Below, piece after piece: positions 34,056 to 43,706 of a DNA stretch of 64,000 nucleotides. The first letter of the stretch is position 1; each line of letters starts with the position of its first letter. The notes under the pieces were generated by a model. It was not told the origin of the DNA. It searched no databases and saw nothing but the letters and a program-made list of their open reading frames with translations. Where the stretch lies: positions 55,898 through 119,897 of the forward strand of contig JACKPH010000004.1 of the NCBI GenBank assembly GCA_024233675.1. Reading direction: 5' to 3'. The position numbers were made by a program, and so were the translations under genes. The stretch is from Thermotogae bacterium. Its GTDB lineage: Bacteria; Thermotogota; Thermotogae; Petrotogales; Petrotogaceae.

Positions 34056-35507
34056 ATGAAAAAATATTTTTATTTACTGATTATTTCTGCTTTTTTGTTA
34101 TTAATTTCCTGTACGCCGAAACCACAGCCTGATCCTAAACCCGGAATTACAAAATACAGACTAACGGTTACCGCATCATCTTCAGAATTCGGAACTGTTA
34201 CAGGTTCAGGAGATTATCCTGAAAATACTTCTGTTTATATAACAGCAGAGGCATCGAACGGATCTTATTTTTTAAACTGGACAGAAGGTTGAACTATCTT
34301 TTCAACAGAAACTTCATTAAAATTTATAATGCCGGCCGAAAATACTGTAATAACCGCAAATTTCGGAACTTATACTTATGAATTTGAATCCGGAAACGGT
34401 ACAGAAGAAAAACCTTATGTTATTAAAAATGATTATCAGCTGAAATTAATGGAAAAATTTAATAATACTTATTTTATTCTTTCGGATGATATAAGTTTAA
34501 GCAGCACATGGACAGCTATAGGAAAAATTGCTTCATCAGATAATCCTGTACATTTTTCGAATCATTTTGACGGCCAAAACCATCATATTTATAATTTAAA
34601 AATAAATGATAATTCAATGTTTTCAGGATTAATAAGTTATATAAGTACCGGTTCTGTAAAAAACTTAAATATTGAAATAAAAAATTCCGAATCAGATAAT
34701 ATGCATTTAGGTGCTGTTTCAGGATGGAACAGAGGATTAATTGAAAATGTAAATGTTATTTCTTCAGGATATATTGCCGGAATTTCTTATACAGGCGGAA
34801 TTACAGGTACAAATTACGGTGACATTATTAACTGCAATGTAAATGCAGGATATATATTTTCTGATAGTTATTTAGGAGGAATTGCCGGTATTAATTACGG
34901 TAATATATACGGTTGCAGTGTAAAGGCAATTTTAGGAAGTTATAAAACTACAGCAAATTATTTAGGAGGAATTGTAGGGTCCGATAATGTTTCTGAACTA
35001 TATCCGGAATCTTCTTTAAAAAACTGTTCATTTGAAGGAAGTATAGGATTTATTAAGTATCCCGGTTCAATAGATAATAAATATAACTTATATATCGGAG
35101 GTATTGCAGGAGCTTTTGCAAACAAAGAAAAAAATGAAAATTATTCAATACTTTTAGAAAACTGTTATTCAAAATCTAATTTAAACGGAAATGATTATTT
35201 AGGAGGTATTTTAGGTTATAAATCCGAAAATTTTAAAAATATATATATATCAGATTCTTATTATGCCGGGGATATTATTTCTTTAAAAGAGAATAAAAAT
35301 CCTGTGTTTCCCGGAAATGATATAAATATAAATTCTGTTTATTATGATAAAGATAAACTCACACATTTTTCATTACCGCCCGAAAATACTTTTTATAATT
35401 GCGGTAAAACCACATCGGAAATGTTTCAGAAATTAACATATTCAGGATGGGATTTTGAAAACATATGGAATATAGCAGAAGGAAATGACTATCCTTATCT
35501 AAAATAA
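34056..35507 (+). pseudogene. GLUG/InlB-like repeat lipoprotein with in-frame TGA
   Basis: This is a surface lipoprotein gene of 484 codons interrupted by TGA at 34290-34292, with the same frame open on both sides. The N-terminus is a lipoprotein signal (LLLISC). Next comes one Listeria-type bacterial repeat (YRLTVTASSSEFGTVTGSG ... FIMPAENTVITANFG), and the TGA falls inside it, at a place where the repeat usually has Gly. The C-terminal part has several GLUG-type repeats (GGIAGINYGNIYGC, GGITGTNYGDIINC), as in adhesin-like proteins. A GGA to TGA change would explain the break. No ATG with a good site restarts translation after it. It could be a real pseudogene, a phase-off allele or a sequence error. 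Confidence 0.75.
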
Positions 35508-35544
35508 AAAAATACGCAGATTTTAATTATCTGCGTATTTTTTT
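35506..35544. terminator. Terminator (possibly bidirectional)
   Basis: AAAAATACGCAGAT pairs with ATCTGCGTATTTTT. It ends the lipoprotein gene, and on the minus strand it follows a short open remnant. Confidence 0.8.
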
Positions 35545-35669
35545 ATAAATTTTTCCGCTTTTGTATGTACCTGATTTCTTTCATTATATTTATTATTTAA
35601 AACAAAATCCATAATTTCTTTTTTATATAAAGATTCATTATATATAATATCAAATTTTTGAAAACAATT
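35523..35669 (-). pseudogene. Possible 3' gene remnant of 49 codons
   Basis: On the minus strand a frame of 49 codons without a start reads like a protein tail (KKEIMDFVLNNKYNERNQ ... KAEKFIKKYADN). It stops inside the terminator hairpin, as real genes here do. No parent is recognisable. It may be chance in AT-rich DNA. Confidence 0.25.
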
Positions 35670-35741
35670 TTACATTTCATAAGATAAAAAGAGAGGATAT
35701 AAAATTTATATTGTGCTAAACTTTTACTCAAAGGGGATGAT

Positions 35742-36590
35742 ATTACGGAATGGCTTAAAAATTTAAATTCTGCTATTGAATACATTGAAAATAATATTAC
35801 CGGAAATATTTCTTATGAAGAAACAGCAAAAATAGCCTGTTGTTCTCTAAGTTATTTTCAGAAAATTTTTTCTTATGTTACCGGAATTTCTGTTTCTGAA
35901 TATATACGGAGAAGAAAAATGACTCTTGCATCAATAGATATTAAAAATGGCCGTACAGTTATTGAAACAGGTCTGAAATACGGTTACAGTTCACCTACAG
36001 CTTTTAACAGAGCTTTTAAATCCGTTCACGGAAAATCTCCGGTTAATGCCAAAAATGAAAAATGCATTTTAAGCATGTATCCGAAAATGCATCTGGCAGT
36101 ATCAGTATCCGGAGATAAAAATATAAAATGCCGAATGGAAAAATTTCCTGAAATGTCTTTTGTAGGATACAGAAAAGAAATAACAGAAAATACCGAAAAT
36201 AATTTTTCAATTGTTCCTGATTTCTGGAAAATTTTAATTGAAAACAATCTTATAATAAAACTCATAGAACAATCAGATGAATTACCGAAAAAAATATACG
36301 GAATAACTTCCTATAAAAACGGATTTAACTATTATGCAGCAGTAAAATCAAATGAAAATAATTTTAGTAATACAGTTGAAATCACAATTGCTGAAACTTT
36401 AAGAGTAATTTTTGAATGTGATGAAAATTCTCCCCAGAGAATTCAGGAAATATACAAATATTTTCTAACCGAATGGCTTCCTTTTTCAGATTATCAATTT
36501 ACTGAAATTCCTGATATTGAAATTTATACTATGAATAAAAATAATACATTTAAAACAGAAATCTGTATAGCAGTAAAAAGGAGTGAATAA
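35742..36590 (+). CDS. AraC-type regulator with GyrI-like effector domain
   Basis: This protein of about 282 residues has an N-terminal pair of AraC helix-turn-helix motifs (EETAKIACCSLSYFQKIF and VIETGLKYGYSSPTAFNRAF). The C-terminal half is a GyrI-like/effector-binding domain (MEKFPEMSFVGYRKEI). The usual ORF call at 35919 cuts off the first HTH. The frame continues upstream to ATT at 35742, 5 bases after AAAGGGG, where sibling proteins begin MTEWL or MEWL; no ATG, GTG or TTG is in frame there. So it either starts at ATT or has lost an ATG. It lies just before an ABC exporter and probably regulates it. Confidence 0.7.
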   Translation: MTEWLKNLNSAIEYIENNITGNISYEETAKIACCSLSYFQKIFSYVTGISVSEYIRRRKMTLASIDIKNGRTVIETGLKYGYSSPTAFNRAFKSVHGKSPVNAKNEKCILSMYPKMHLAVSVSGDKNIKCRMEKFPEMSFVGYRKEITENTENNFSIVPDFWKILIENNLIIKLIEQSDELPKKIYGITSYKNGFNYYAAVKSNENNFSNTVEITIAETLRVIFECDENSPQRIQEIYKYFLTEWLPFSDYQFTEIPDIEIYTMNKNNTFKTEICIAVKRSE

Positions 36591-36592
36591 TT

Positions 36593-37534
36593 TTGAACGC
36601 AGTATTTGTAAAAGATCTTTCCAAAACATACAAAAACGGGAAAAAAGCTCTTGATAATTTCTCTGTATCTATAAAAGAAAACGATATTTTTTCACTTCTC
36701 GGTGAAAACGGATCAGGTAAATCCACACTGATAAATATTCTCACAACTTATCTTATGCCGGACTGCGGAGAAATAGAAATATTAGGTAAAAATATAATTG
36801 ATTATCCTCATGAAATAAGAAAAATAATATCATGTGTTTCACAAAATGTATCTATAGACCTGCATCTTTCTCTTTATGAAAATCTTATTTTTCAGAGCCG
36901 GCTTTACGGAATAGAAAAAAATAAAGCCGTCAGGAAAATACAAAAATTAATAGAAATTTTTTCTCTTGAAGAATTTACTGAAAAACGTGTAGCTACATAT
37001 TCAGGAGGCATAAAGAGAAGACTTGATATTGCAATGGGTATGATTTCAGAACCGAAAATTCTTTTTCTTGATGAACCCACAGTTGCTCTTGATACAGAAT
37101 CAAGAAAATCTGTATGGCAGATAATAAAAAATATAAAAAATGAATACGGAACAACAGTATTTATGACAACTCATTATCTCGAAGAAGCCGAAAAACTCAG
37201 TGACACAATATGTATTATGAAAGACGGGAAAAATATTGCTTACGGAACATCTGAAGATTTAAAAAAATATCTAAAACAAAATCTGATTAAAGTAACACTG
37301 AAAGAAAAAGAGAATATAAAAAAATTTCTGAAGATTATTTCTTCCGAAAAATTCATAAAAAATACCGAAACCGTAAAAAATACTATTACTATGAATGTAG
37401 AAAACAGCTCTGAAAATATTTTTACAGTCGGAAATATTTTATCAGCAAACAATATAAAATATAATTTACTTTCTGTTTCGGAACCTACAATAGAAGATGT
37501 TTATCTGAGCCTTGTCGGGAAAGGACGGCGATAA
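36593..37534 (+). CDS. ABC transporter ATPase, exporter type
   Basis: This 313-residue ATPase of the DrrA/CcmA type has Walker A GENGSGKST, signature YSGGIKRR, Walker B ILFLDEPTVALD and H-loop TTHYLEEAE. The start TTG at 36593 has AAAGGAGTGA upstream. The C-terminal extension resembles drug/antibiotic exporter ATPases (daunorubicin-type). It is coupled to the permease that follows by 1 bp and sits 2 bp after the AraC gene. Confidence 0.9.
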   Translation: MNAVFVKDLSKTYKNGKKALDNFSVSIKENDIFSLLGENGSGKSTLINILTTYLMPDCGEIEILGKNIIDYPHEIRKIISCVSQNVSIDLHLSLYENLIFQSRLYGIEKNKAVRKIQKLIEIFSLEEFTEKRVATYSGGIKRRLDIAMGMISEPKILFLDEPTVALDTESRKSVWQIIKNIKNEYGTTVFMTTHYLEEAEKLSDTICIMKDGKNIAYGTSEDLKKYLKQNLIKVTLKEKENIKKFLKIISSEKFIKNTETVKNTITMNVENSSENIFTVGNILSANNIKYNLLSVSEPTIEDVYLSLVGKGRR

Positions 37535-37535
37535 A

Positions 37536-38264
37536 ATGGAAACTTTAAATATATTCAGCAGAAATATAAAATGGAGATTTCAGAATCCTATAACAATAAT
37601 AATGACAATAATTCAGCCTTTAATTTGGCTTTTATTCTACAGTAATATGGCTGCTGATATTTCATCTTCATTTATACTGCCCGGAATAATTGTTTTAGTA
37701 ATGTTTTCAAGTGCCGGGAATAACGGCGTGGCAAATTATTATTCAAAACAGAACGGAAGTTTTTACAGAATACATATATCCCCTGTAAAAAAATCATCAG
37801 TGGTTTTAGGTCATGTACTTGATGCAGAGGTATTTTCTTTCACAGAAGTTTTAATTTTAATACTGATTTCTTTTTTTATGTCTGTAAGAATAAGTTTTTC
37901 AGAATTATTTCTTATGCTGCCTGTTATTTTTGCAACTGTATTTTTTATATCATCATTTTCTTATTTTTTAAGTCTTATTATACCGAGCGAAAATATTTTT
38001 TATATTTTTCTGAATACTTTTATTCTTCCTCTTTTTTTTATGAGTACCGCTCTTTTTCCTTATGAAAAAATACCTGTGCAATATAAAACAGCAGTAAATA
38101 TAAATCCCTTTACACATGTAATAAACAGTTTAAGAACTATTATTATGAATCAGAACAACAATTACAGTGAATATTTATTTTCCCTGATGCTTATGATATT
38201 GTTAGGAGTTATTATGTTTATAATTTCAGTAAAAAAATTAAAAATTTACGGTAAAAATTTGTAA
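37536..38264 (+). CDS. ABC-2-type permease, DrrB-like
   Basis: This 242-residue integral membrane protein has six hydrophobic segments. The ABC-2 signature is in NPFTHVINSLRTIIM near the end. The ATG at 37536 follows AAAGGA; a longer frame starting at 37512 overlaps the ATPase gene. With the preceding ATPase it forms a small exporter of the daunorubicin-resistance type; the substrate is unknown. Confidence 0.85.
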   Translation: METLNIFSRNIKWRFQNPITIIMTIIQPLIWLLFYSNMAADISSSFILPGIIVLVMFSSAGNNGVANYYSKQNGSFYRIHISPVKKSSVVLGHVLDAEVFSFTEVLILILISFFMSVRISFSELFLMLPVIFATVFFISSFSYFLSLIIPSENIFYIFLNTFILPLFFMSTALFPYEKIPVQYKTAVNINPFTHVINSLRTIIMNQNNNYSEYLFSLMLMILLGVIMFIISVKKLKIYGKNL

Positions 38265-38276
38265 TAAAAATTTTTT

Positions 38277-38313
38277 ATACATCTCATGTTAAAAAGACAG
38301 GAGATGTATTTTT
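38277..38313 (+). terminator. Rho-independent terminator
   Basis: ATACATCTC pairs with GAGATGTAT and a run of T follows; the loop is about 15 bases. Confidence 0.8.
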
Positions 38314-38399
38314 TTATATTTTAAAAATAGTGTATAATAATTTTATATAGATTAATAAAAAATATATATATTTTTTATTAAATTAATCGGAGGTGTTTT

Positions 38400-39746
38400 A
38401 TGAAAAAAACTGATGTATTAGTTATAGGCGGAAGTGCTTCAGGACTTGTTGCAGCTTCAACTGCAAAATCAAATTATCCTGAAAAAACAGTCACTCTTGT
38501 GAGAAAAGAAGAAAAAGTTATGATTCCGTGCGGAATACCTTATATTTTCGGAACAGTTGAAACAAGTGATAATAATATTCTTCCTGATCAGGGTCTTATT
38601 AATCTCGGAGTGAATATATTAATCGACGAAATTACAGAAATAAATTCAAAAGAAAAAATATGTAAAACAAAAAACGGTGAAGAAATATCATATGACAAAT
38701 TAATTATTGCTACAGGATCAAAACCATCTGTTCCTAAATGGCTAAAAGGAACTGAACTTGAAAATGTTTACACAATACCTAAAAATAAAAATTATCTTGA
38801 CATATTACAGTCTAAACTAAAAGATGCAGAAAAAATAGCTGTTATAGGCGGTGGATTTATAGGTGTTGAAGTATCTGATGAACTTAATAAAACAGGTAAA
38901 AAAATCAATTTAATAGAAATACTTCCCAACATACTGGGTTCAACATTTGATGAAGAATTTATAACAGAAGCAGAGAAAATACTTTCCGAAAGAGGCGTAA
39001 ACATAAAAACTTCCTGCGGGGTAAAAGAAATTCTCGGTGAAACAAAAGTAAAAGGCATACTTTTAGACTCAGGTGAAATTCTTGAAGCCGATGCTGTAAT
39101 ATTATCTCTCGGATATATACCGAATACAGAACTTGCTCAGAATTGCGGTTTAAAAACAAATGAATGTGGTTTTATAAAAGCAGATCAATACAGAAGAACA
39201 AGTGAAAAAGATATTTTTGCGGCAGGAGACTGTGCTGAAAAAACTGACTTTTCAACCGGAAAAATAAGTAAAGTAATGCTTGCCTCAACAGCATGTACAG
39301 AAGCAAGAACCGCGGGTATGAATCTTTACGGTTTAAATACTTTCAGTAGTTTCAGAGGTACTATAGGTATTTATTCAACATGTATAGGTGATAATGCTTT
39401 CGGTGTTGCCGGAATGATAGAAAAAAATGCTGTTAATGAAGGATTTAAAATAATAACAGGAAGTTTCACAGGAATTGACAGACATCCGGGAAAAATATCA
39501 GATTCTCATAAACAAACAGTAAAATTAATTGTTTCAAAAGATTCAGGGATAATACTCGGAGGAGAGGTAATGGGCGGAAAAACTTCCGGAGAACTTACAA
39601 ATGTTTTAGGGGTTATTATACAGAATCATATGACAATAAACGATCTTTTAATGACACAAATAGGTACGCAGCCATTATTAACAGCTTCTCCGGCAGGATA
39701 TCCTCTTATAAAAGCTGCAGAAAACGCAGCAAAAAAATTAAAATAA
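38400..39746 (+). CDS. FAD-dependent NADH oxidase/peroxidase or CoA-disulphide reductase-like protein
   Basis: This 448-residue protein is of the pyridine-nucleotide disulphide oxidoreductase family. FAD motif GGSASGL (10-16), the single redox Cys in VMIPCGIPY (about residue 44), NAD motif GGGFIGVE and the second FAD region AAGDCAE are seen. One redox Cys near the N-terminus is typical of NADH oxidase, NADH peroxidase and CoA-disulphide reductase. In anaerobes these enzymes remove oxygen, peroxide or polysulphide. Which one it is cannot be read. It is a single gene between two terminators. Confidence 0.85.
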   Translation: MKKTDVLVIGGSASGLVAASTAKSNYPEKTVTLVRKEEKVMIPCGIPYIFGTVETSDNNILPDQGLINLGVNILIDEITEINSKEKICKTKNGEEISYDKLIIATGSKPSVPKWLKGTELENVYTIPKNKNYLDILQSKLKDAEKIAVIGGGFIGVEVSDELNKTGKKINLIEILPNILGSTFDEEFITEAEKILSERGVNIKTSCGVKEILGETKVKGILLDSGEILEADAVILSLGYIPNTELAQNCGLKTNECGFIKADQYRRTSEKDIFAAGDCAEKTDFSTGKISKVMLASTACTEARTAGMNLYGLNTFSSFRGTIGIYSTCIGDNAFGVAGMIEKNAVNEGFKIITGSFTGIDRHPGKISDSHKQTVKLIVSKDSGIILGGEVMGGKTSGELTNVLGVIIQNHMTINDLLMTQIGTQPLLTASPAGYPLIKAAENAAKKLK

Positions 39747-39754
39747 ATATAAAA

Positions 39755-39785
39755 AAACCGTTATTCTTAATGAATAACGGTTTTG
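39755..39785. terminator. Bidirectional terminator
   Basis: AAAACCGTTATTC pairs with GAATAACGGTTTT between convergent genes. Confidence 0.85.
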
Positions 39786-39811
39786 CTAAAAATACAATTC
39801 AAATAACTATT

Positions 39812-41392
39812 TTATACATCTTTTCGTGAAGCTTTTTTTATAATATTTTTTTCATAATACATTTTAGAATCCGCTTCTTTAATAAGATCATCCGCTGTAA
39901 TTCCTTCTTTTCCGATAAATTCCGATATACCATGACTCACACTTATATTATACAGACGTTTTTCTTCGGTATTTATCTTTTCTATATCGTTAATTACTTT
40001 ATTCCAGTTGCTTTCAGCATAATCCGCTCTCTTATTTATAAAAACAACGGCAAATTCATCACCGCCTAAACGTATTATGTAATCATTCTTTTCTAAATTA
40101 CTTTTTACAGTGTTTACAACAGTCAGAATAAGTTCATCACCACTTTCATGCCCGAAAGAATCATTAATTTTTTTAAGATAATTTATATCAATAAAATTCA
40201 GTGAAATATCTTTTTTATTTTTATAAGCACTGATAATATCTTTCTTTAAAATTTCCATTCCGGTTCTTCTGTTATATACATCTGTAAATCCGTCATATTG
40301 AGCAAAATACATCATTTTTTCGGTAATTATTTTTCTTCTCGCTAATATAAAAGCAGCAAAAACAGAAAAAATAAAGGTATATATAAAATTAAAATAATAT
40401 TTGAGAAATATTATTTTTAAATATCCCGCTAACCCGGAAACATTAATATAGTTGTTCTCAGTATTTATTTTTACATAAGAAATAAATATCAGAGAATTTT
40501 CATCACATACTATTTTTTCTTTATTATCTGCCATTTCAAAATTAAAATCAAAAAGTTTAAATGAAAAAAGTCCGTTATCCGTTATTATATAACCGGTTTT
40601 ATTTTCTTTTATATATTCCCATTCTTCAGGGAAAAAATTTTTGAAATTAATTTCTTTTTTATCTTCATACATAAATCCCCATTCATAATCTTTCGGACCC
40701 AAAATCCAGTAACTTTGTGCATTAAGAATATAATTTTCTCCGGAATTTAAATTTGATATATTACTAAAAATTTTTAAAAATTCTTCCGCATAATAATTTA
40801 AAACAATTACTCCTAATTTTTCACCTTTATTATTATAAACCGGTTCCGAAAATCTTATCATCGGTTTTAAAGGCTTTTCTATTACTCCGTTTTCCATATT
40901 TAAATCTATTTTTGAAACATACACACTATTTTTGTCAAGATTTATACTTTCAGAAAAATAATATCTGTCTTTCTTGTTTTGTAAATCATTTTCATTAACT
41001 ATTTCCGAACCTTCCGGAAAATAATTAATTCTTATTTTTTCATCTCCGTTGTTATCTATAAATCTTATCTGATCATAGACTTTTTTTATATCTGCAAAAT
41101 ATCTGAACTGATTTTTTATTTCGGCATCATCAAAAATCTCTTTTGATAAAAAATAACTGCTAAGCACTTTTAAATCAGATATTACCGGAGCCAAAATATC
41201 CTTAAAAGCAAAATCCTGTGAAATTAAAATATTTTTATTATTCTCAATTATCTGCTCTTTTTTTAAACTCATAGAATTATATTCCGTATAAAAATAAACA
41301 AAAAAAGATATACTTCCGAAAATAAGTGAAAAAATAACAAAATATAGTATAAATTTTTCAAGGAAGTATTTCTTACTGCTGATAATATTCAG
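39812..41392 (-). CDS. Membrane-bound diguanylate cyclase with outer sensor domain
   Basis: This protein of about 526 residues has an N-terminal membrane helix (about 10-32), an outside sensor of about 290 residues (double-Cache-like), a second helix near 335 and a GGDEF domain. The A-site motif is intact (RLGGDEFAVVF), as is the domain start FTDVYNRRTG. It makes c-di-GMP. The frame opens with GTG at 41401, but this GTG is part of the GAGGTGAT Shine-Dalgarno. CTG at 41392 lies 8 bases after GAGG, as ATG does in sibling genes, and gives a natural start. Confidence 0.85.
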   Translation of the reverse strand: MNIISSKKYFLEKFILYFVIFSLIFGSISFFVYFYTEYNSMSLKKEQIIENNKNILISQDFAFKDILAPVISDLKVLSSYFLSKEIFDDAEIKNQFRYFADIKKVYDQIRFIDNNGDEKIRINYFPEGSEIVNENDLQNKKDRYYFSESINLDKNSVYVSKIDLNMENGVIEKPLKPMIRFSEPVYNNKGEKLGVIVLNYYAEEFLKIFSNISNLNSGENYILNAQSYWILGPKDYEWGFMYEDKKEINFKNFFPEEWEYIKENKTGYIITDNGLFSFKLFDFNFEMADNKEKIVCDENSLIFISYVKINTENNYINVSGLAGYLKIIFLKYYFNFIYTFIFSVFAAFILARRKIITEKMMYFAQYDGFTDVYNRRTGMEILKKDIISAYKNKKDISLNFIDINYLKKINDSFGHESGDELILTVVNTVKSNLEKNDYIIRLGGDEFAVVFINKRADYAESNWNKVINDIEKINTEEKRLYNISVSHGISEFIGKEGITADDLIKEADSKMYYEKNIIKKASRKDV

Positions 41393-41500
41393 TTTTATCA
41401 CCTCATATAACTTTAATAAAAAATATATTTTATTATATCATTTTTATATTTATTTTTTTTAAAAAAATTATAAATAAAATATTTTTCTTAATCATAAAAA

Positions 41501-41547
41501 ATATAACCGAAATAAAAAGATAAATCCTTTTATTTCGGTTATTATAT
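41501..41547. terminator. Bidirectional terminator-like hairpin
   Basis: ATAACCGAAATAAAA pairs with TTTTATTTCGGTTAT around about 12 bases. It follows the end of the broken lipoprotein gene on the minus strand. Confidence 0.75.
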
Positions 41548-41552
41548 ATTTT

Positions 41553-42281
41553 TTAATTTTTTCTTATATATGACTGAAAACTAAAGTAAACAGGTCTGTT
41601 TGTTTTTGGCTGAATCTATCCTTTATGACTGTTATCTATTACCATTACGTATTTTCCGGCAGGAACATTTTCAAAATAAAAATATGCTCTCAACCCTTTA
41701 ACATCAGCATGATATGCATCAAATGAATATCCCTCTATGTATTTTCCGAAGTTTTCTTCTGTCATAAGCATTATTTCAAGACCGTAATCTTCATCCCAAT
41801 CTCTTAGTTCAAGAGTTCCGTGTACATATGATGACGAAGTTATATATATAATATCTGACGAATTTGAATATCCGGTTTCTATTTTAGCATCTTTCCAAGA
41901 TACAAGACTCATTTCAACAGTCTTAAAATTCCATAAACGGCTTTCTATTTTTCCACCGTAAGGATCTTTTGCAACAACTTTCCAATAATATTTAGTACCG
42001 TATTCCAATGTTCCGGGATCATAATATTTTATAGACGAATTTCTTTTTACAAGAGCTGGTATATAACTTTTACCAAAATAAATATCATAAACAATTCCTC
42101 CGTTATATTCGTCTGACCAGGTTAAAATAGTATTAACAGAAACATCGTAATTACTTGAAGATGGATACGGACTATAAGGTTTTCAGTTATCTCTGTCTTC
42201 TTCATCTTCCATTTCACTTAAAGTACATGACGTAAGAAAAACTCCTAAAAGTATTACCAGTAAAAATAATGTTTTTTTCAT
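41553..42281 (-). pseudogene. Fibronectin-like lipoprotein gene with two in-frame stops
   Basis: This is a 243-codon lipoprotein frame on the minus strand. It starts at 42281 (lipobox LTSC) after a strong GGGGGAC site. TGA interrupts it at codon 33 (42183-42185), and TAG interrupts it again at 41616-41618, 21 codons before a natural TAA at 41553. The frame is the same across both stops. The first half reads like a fibronectin-type or Ig-like domain (LTWSDEY ... YDIYFGKS ... LEYGTKYYWKVVAKD). The second half has the form of a PPC-like domain (AGKYVMVIDNSHKG). Either nonsense mutations, sequencing errors or suppression are possible. Confidence 0.75.
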
Positions 42282-42679
42282 AAAAGTCCCCCTTTATAAT
42301 TAATTCAAAATTATATTATCATAAAAAAAAGTAAATATTATTTTATTATGATAAAAATAACAATATTGACGACAAAAAATAAAAATATAAAGATGAAATG
42401 TAAAAATATTTCATGCAAATAATTAATACAGCAATTATTTTTTATAATATTTAAATACTTTTCTTTTATAGAATTTTAAATATTTCTTTATATTCTTCTA
42501 TCATTTTAAATTATTTTTTATTAATATGGTTTTGGAAATGACAAAAAAGACTGTATAATTGATAAGAATGGCAAAAAAAGGCGTAAAATGTTTTTTCATA
42601 TGATTTGTATATAAAAAACACTTTATTTTATTTAATATATAATCAAACAAATTATTTTATAATAAACCGGGGGATTCAA
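42282..42679. promoter_or_regulatory. 398-bp AT-rich intergenic region
   Basis: This is the only gap over 300 bp without a coding frame. It separates the broken lipoprotein gene from the AlkZ-like gene. On the plus strand a promoter-like pair TTGGAA (42532-42537) and TATAAT (42554-42559), spaced 16 bases, lies about 120 bases before the AlkZ ATG. Nothing else structured was seen. Confidence 0.5.
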
Positions 42680-43693
42680 ATGAAAAATATAATAACAAAT
42701 ATGCGTATAAATAAACATTTTCTGAAAAAAACAAATGCAGAAAATATTGTAAAAAATTTATGCGGAATACAGACACAGATTTTCAGATACGGATTATTTT
42801 CAATACTTTTAAGATCAGGTGTTTTTTCTGATTATAAAAATTTTTTTGTAAACTGGACCTTAAGGGGTACACTTCATACACATACAATTGATGATTTACC
42901 TGTCTTTTTGCATGAAAATTCCGAAAGCTCTTATTCAAAAGCAATATTAGAAGATAATTCTGAAATTTCATATGAAAGAAAAAATTATTTCAGAGATATT
43001 ATAAAAAATTGTATCATTTCAGGACTTTCGACAAGAGCTGAAATTATTTCCGAATGTTTTAAATACGGACTTAAAGATTATGAAAAAAATATTATTTTTA
43101 ATTCATGGGGCGGACTTTTAAGAAATATGGCAGAAAAAGGGGAAATAATTTATTCATTCAGCAGACAAAAAAAATTCCTTATATGCCCTGATTTCGATCC
43201 TATGCCGGAAGAAAATGCAAAAAAAATAATGCTCGAGAGATATTTTAAAAATTATGCTCCTGCTACAATACGTGATGCTTCTTATTTTTTCGGTTGGCCT
43301 CAGAAAATTATAAGAGCTTTTATAAAAAATGAAAAACCTGAATATATTTCATATCTCGGAGATAAATATTATTTTCTTTCACGCGAAAATTATGAAAAAA
43401 AATCTGATTATCTTATTCTTTCAGGATTTGACCCTTTTTTAATAGGATATAATAAAAAATACAGTATAATTCTTGAAAAAAGCTTTATAAGAAAAGTTTA
43501 TACTCTTCAGGGAATGATATATCCTACAATACTTTTTGAAAATGATATTGTCGGTACATGGCGAATTGACGGTAAAAATATTAATATTGAAATTTTCAGA
43601 AATAAAAAAAATTTTGATGAATCATATGTAAAAAAACTTATTTCACAAATTACGGATTTTGAAATAAACAATTTTGAATTTTTGTATATATAA
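42680..43693 (+). CDS. AlkZ-like winged-helix DNA glycosylase
   Basis: This 337-residue protein is of the HTH_42 (winged-helix DNA-binding, AlkZ/AlkX) superfamily. These enzymes cut alkylated or cross-linked bases. Near the N-terminus LCGIQTQIF carries a QxQ motif (Gln31, Gln33), the catalytic pattern of the AlkZ-like group, in contrast to the QxD of the YcaQ group. NWTLRGTLHTHTIDDLP (about 85-101) matches the family. The ATG at 42680 follows CCGGGGGATTC; the longer frame from 42605 has no site. A role in repair of bulky alkylation or resistance to a DNA-damaging natural product is likely but not proven. Confidence 0.75.
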   Translation: MKNIITNMRINKHFLKKTNAENIVKNLCGIQTQIFRYGLFSILLRSGVFSDYKNFFVNWTLRGTLHTHTIDDLPVFLHENSESSYSKAILEDNSEISYERKNYFRDIIKNCIISGLSTRAEIISECFKYGLKDYEKNIIFNSWGGLLRNMAEKGEIIYSFSRQKKFLICPDFDPMPEENAKKIMLERYFKNYAPATIRDASYFFGWPQKIIRAFIKNEKPEYISYLGDKYYFLSRENYEKKSDYLILSGFDPFLIGYNKKYSIILEKSFIRKVYTLQGMIYPTILFENDIVGTWRIDGKNINIEIFRNKKNFDESYVKKLISQITDFEINNFEFLYI

Positions 43694-43706
43694 AAGGACT
43701 GATAAT

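Noticed and set aside
34290..34292. TGA read as tryptophan or selenocysteine throughout the genome
   Set aside because: TGA ends several genes at credible places, including the conserved YjdF end and ATGA overlaps. The broken repeat usually has Gly here, so a code change is not needed.
42530..42600. Small RNA or repeat from the AAAAAAG-rich stretch
   Set aside because: Only a promoter-like pair is visible; no stable fold or repeated unit was found.
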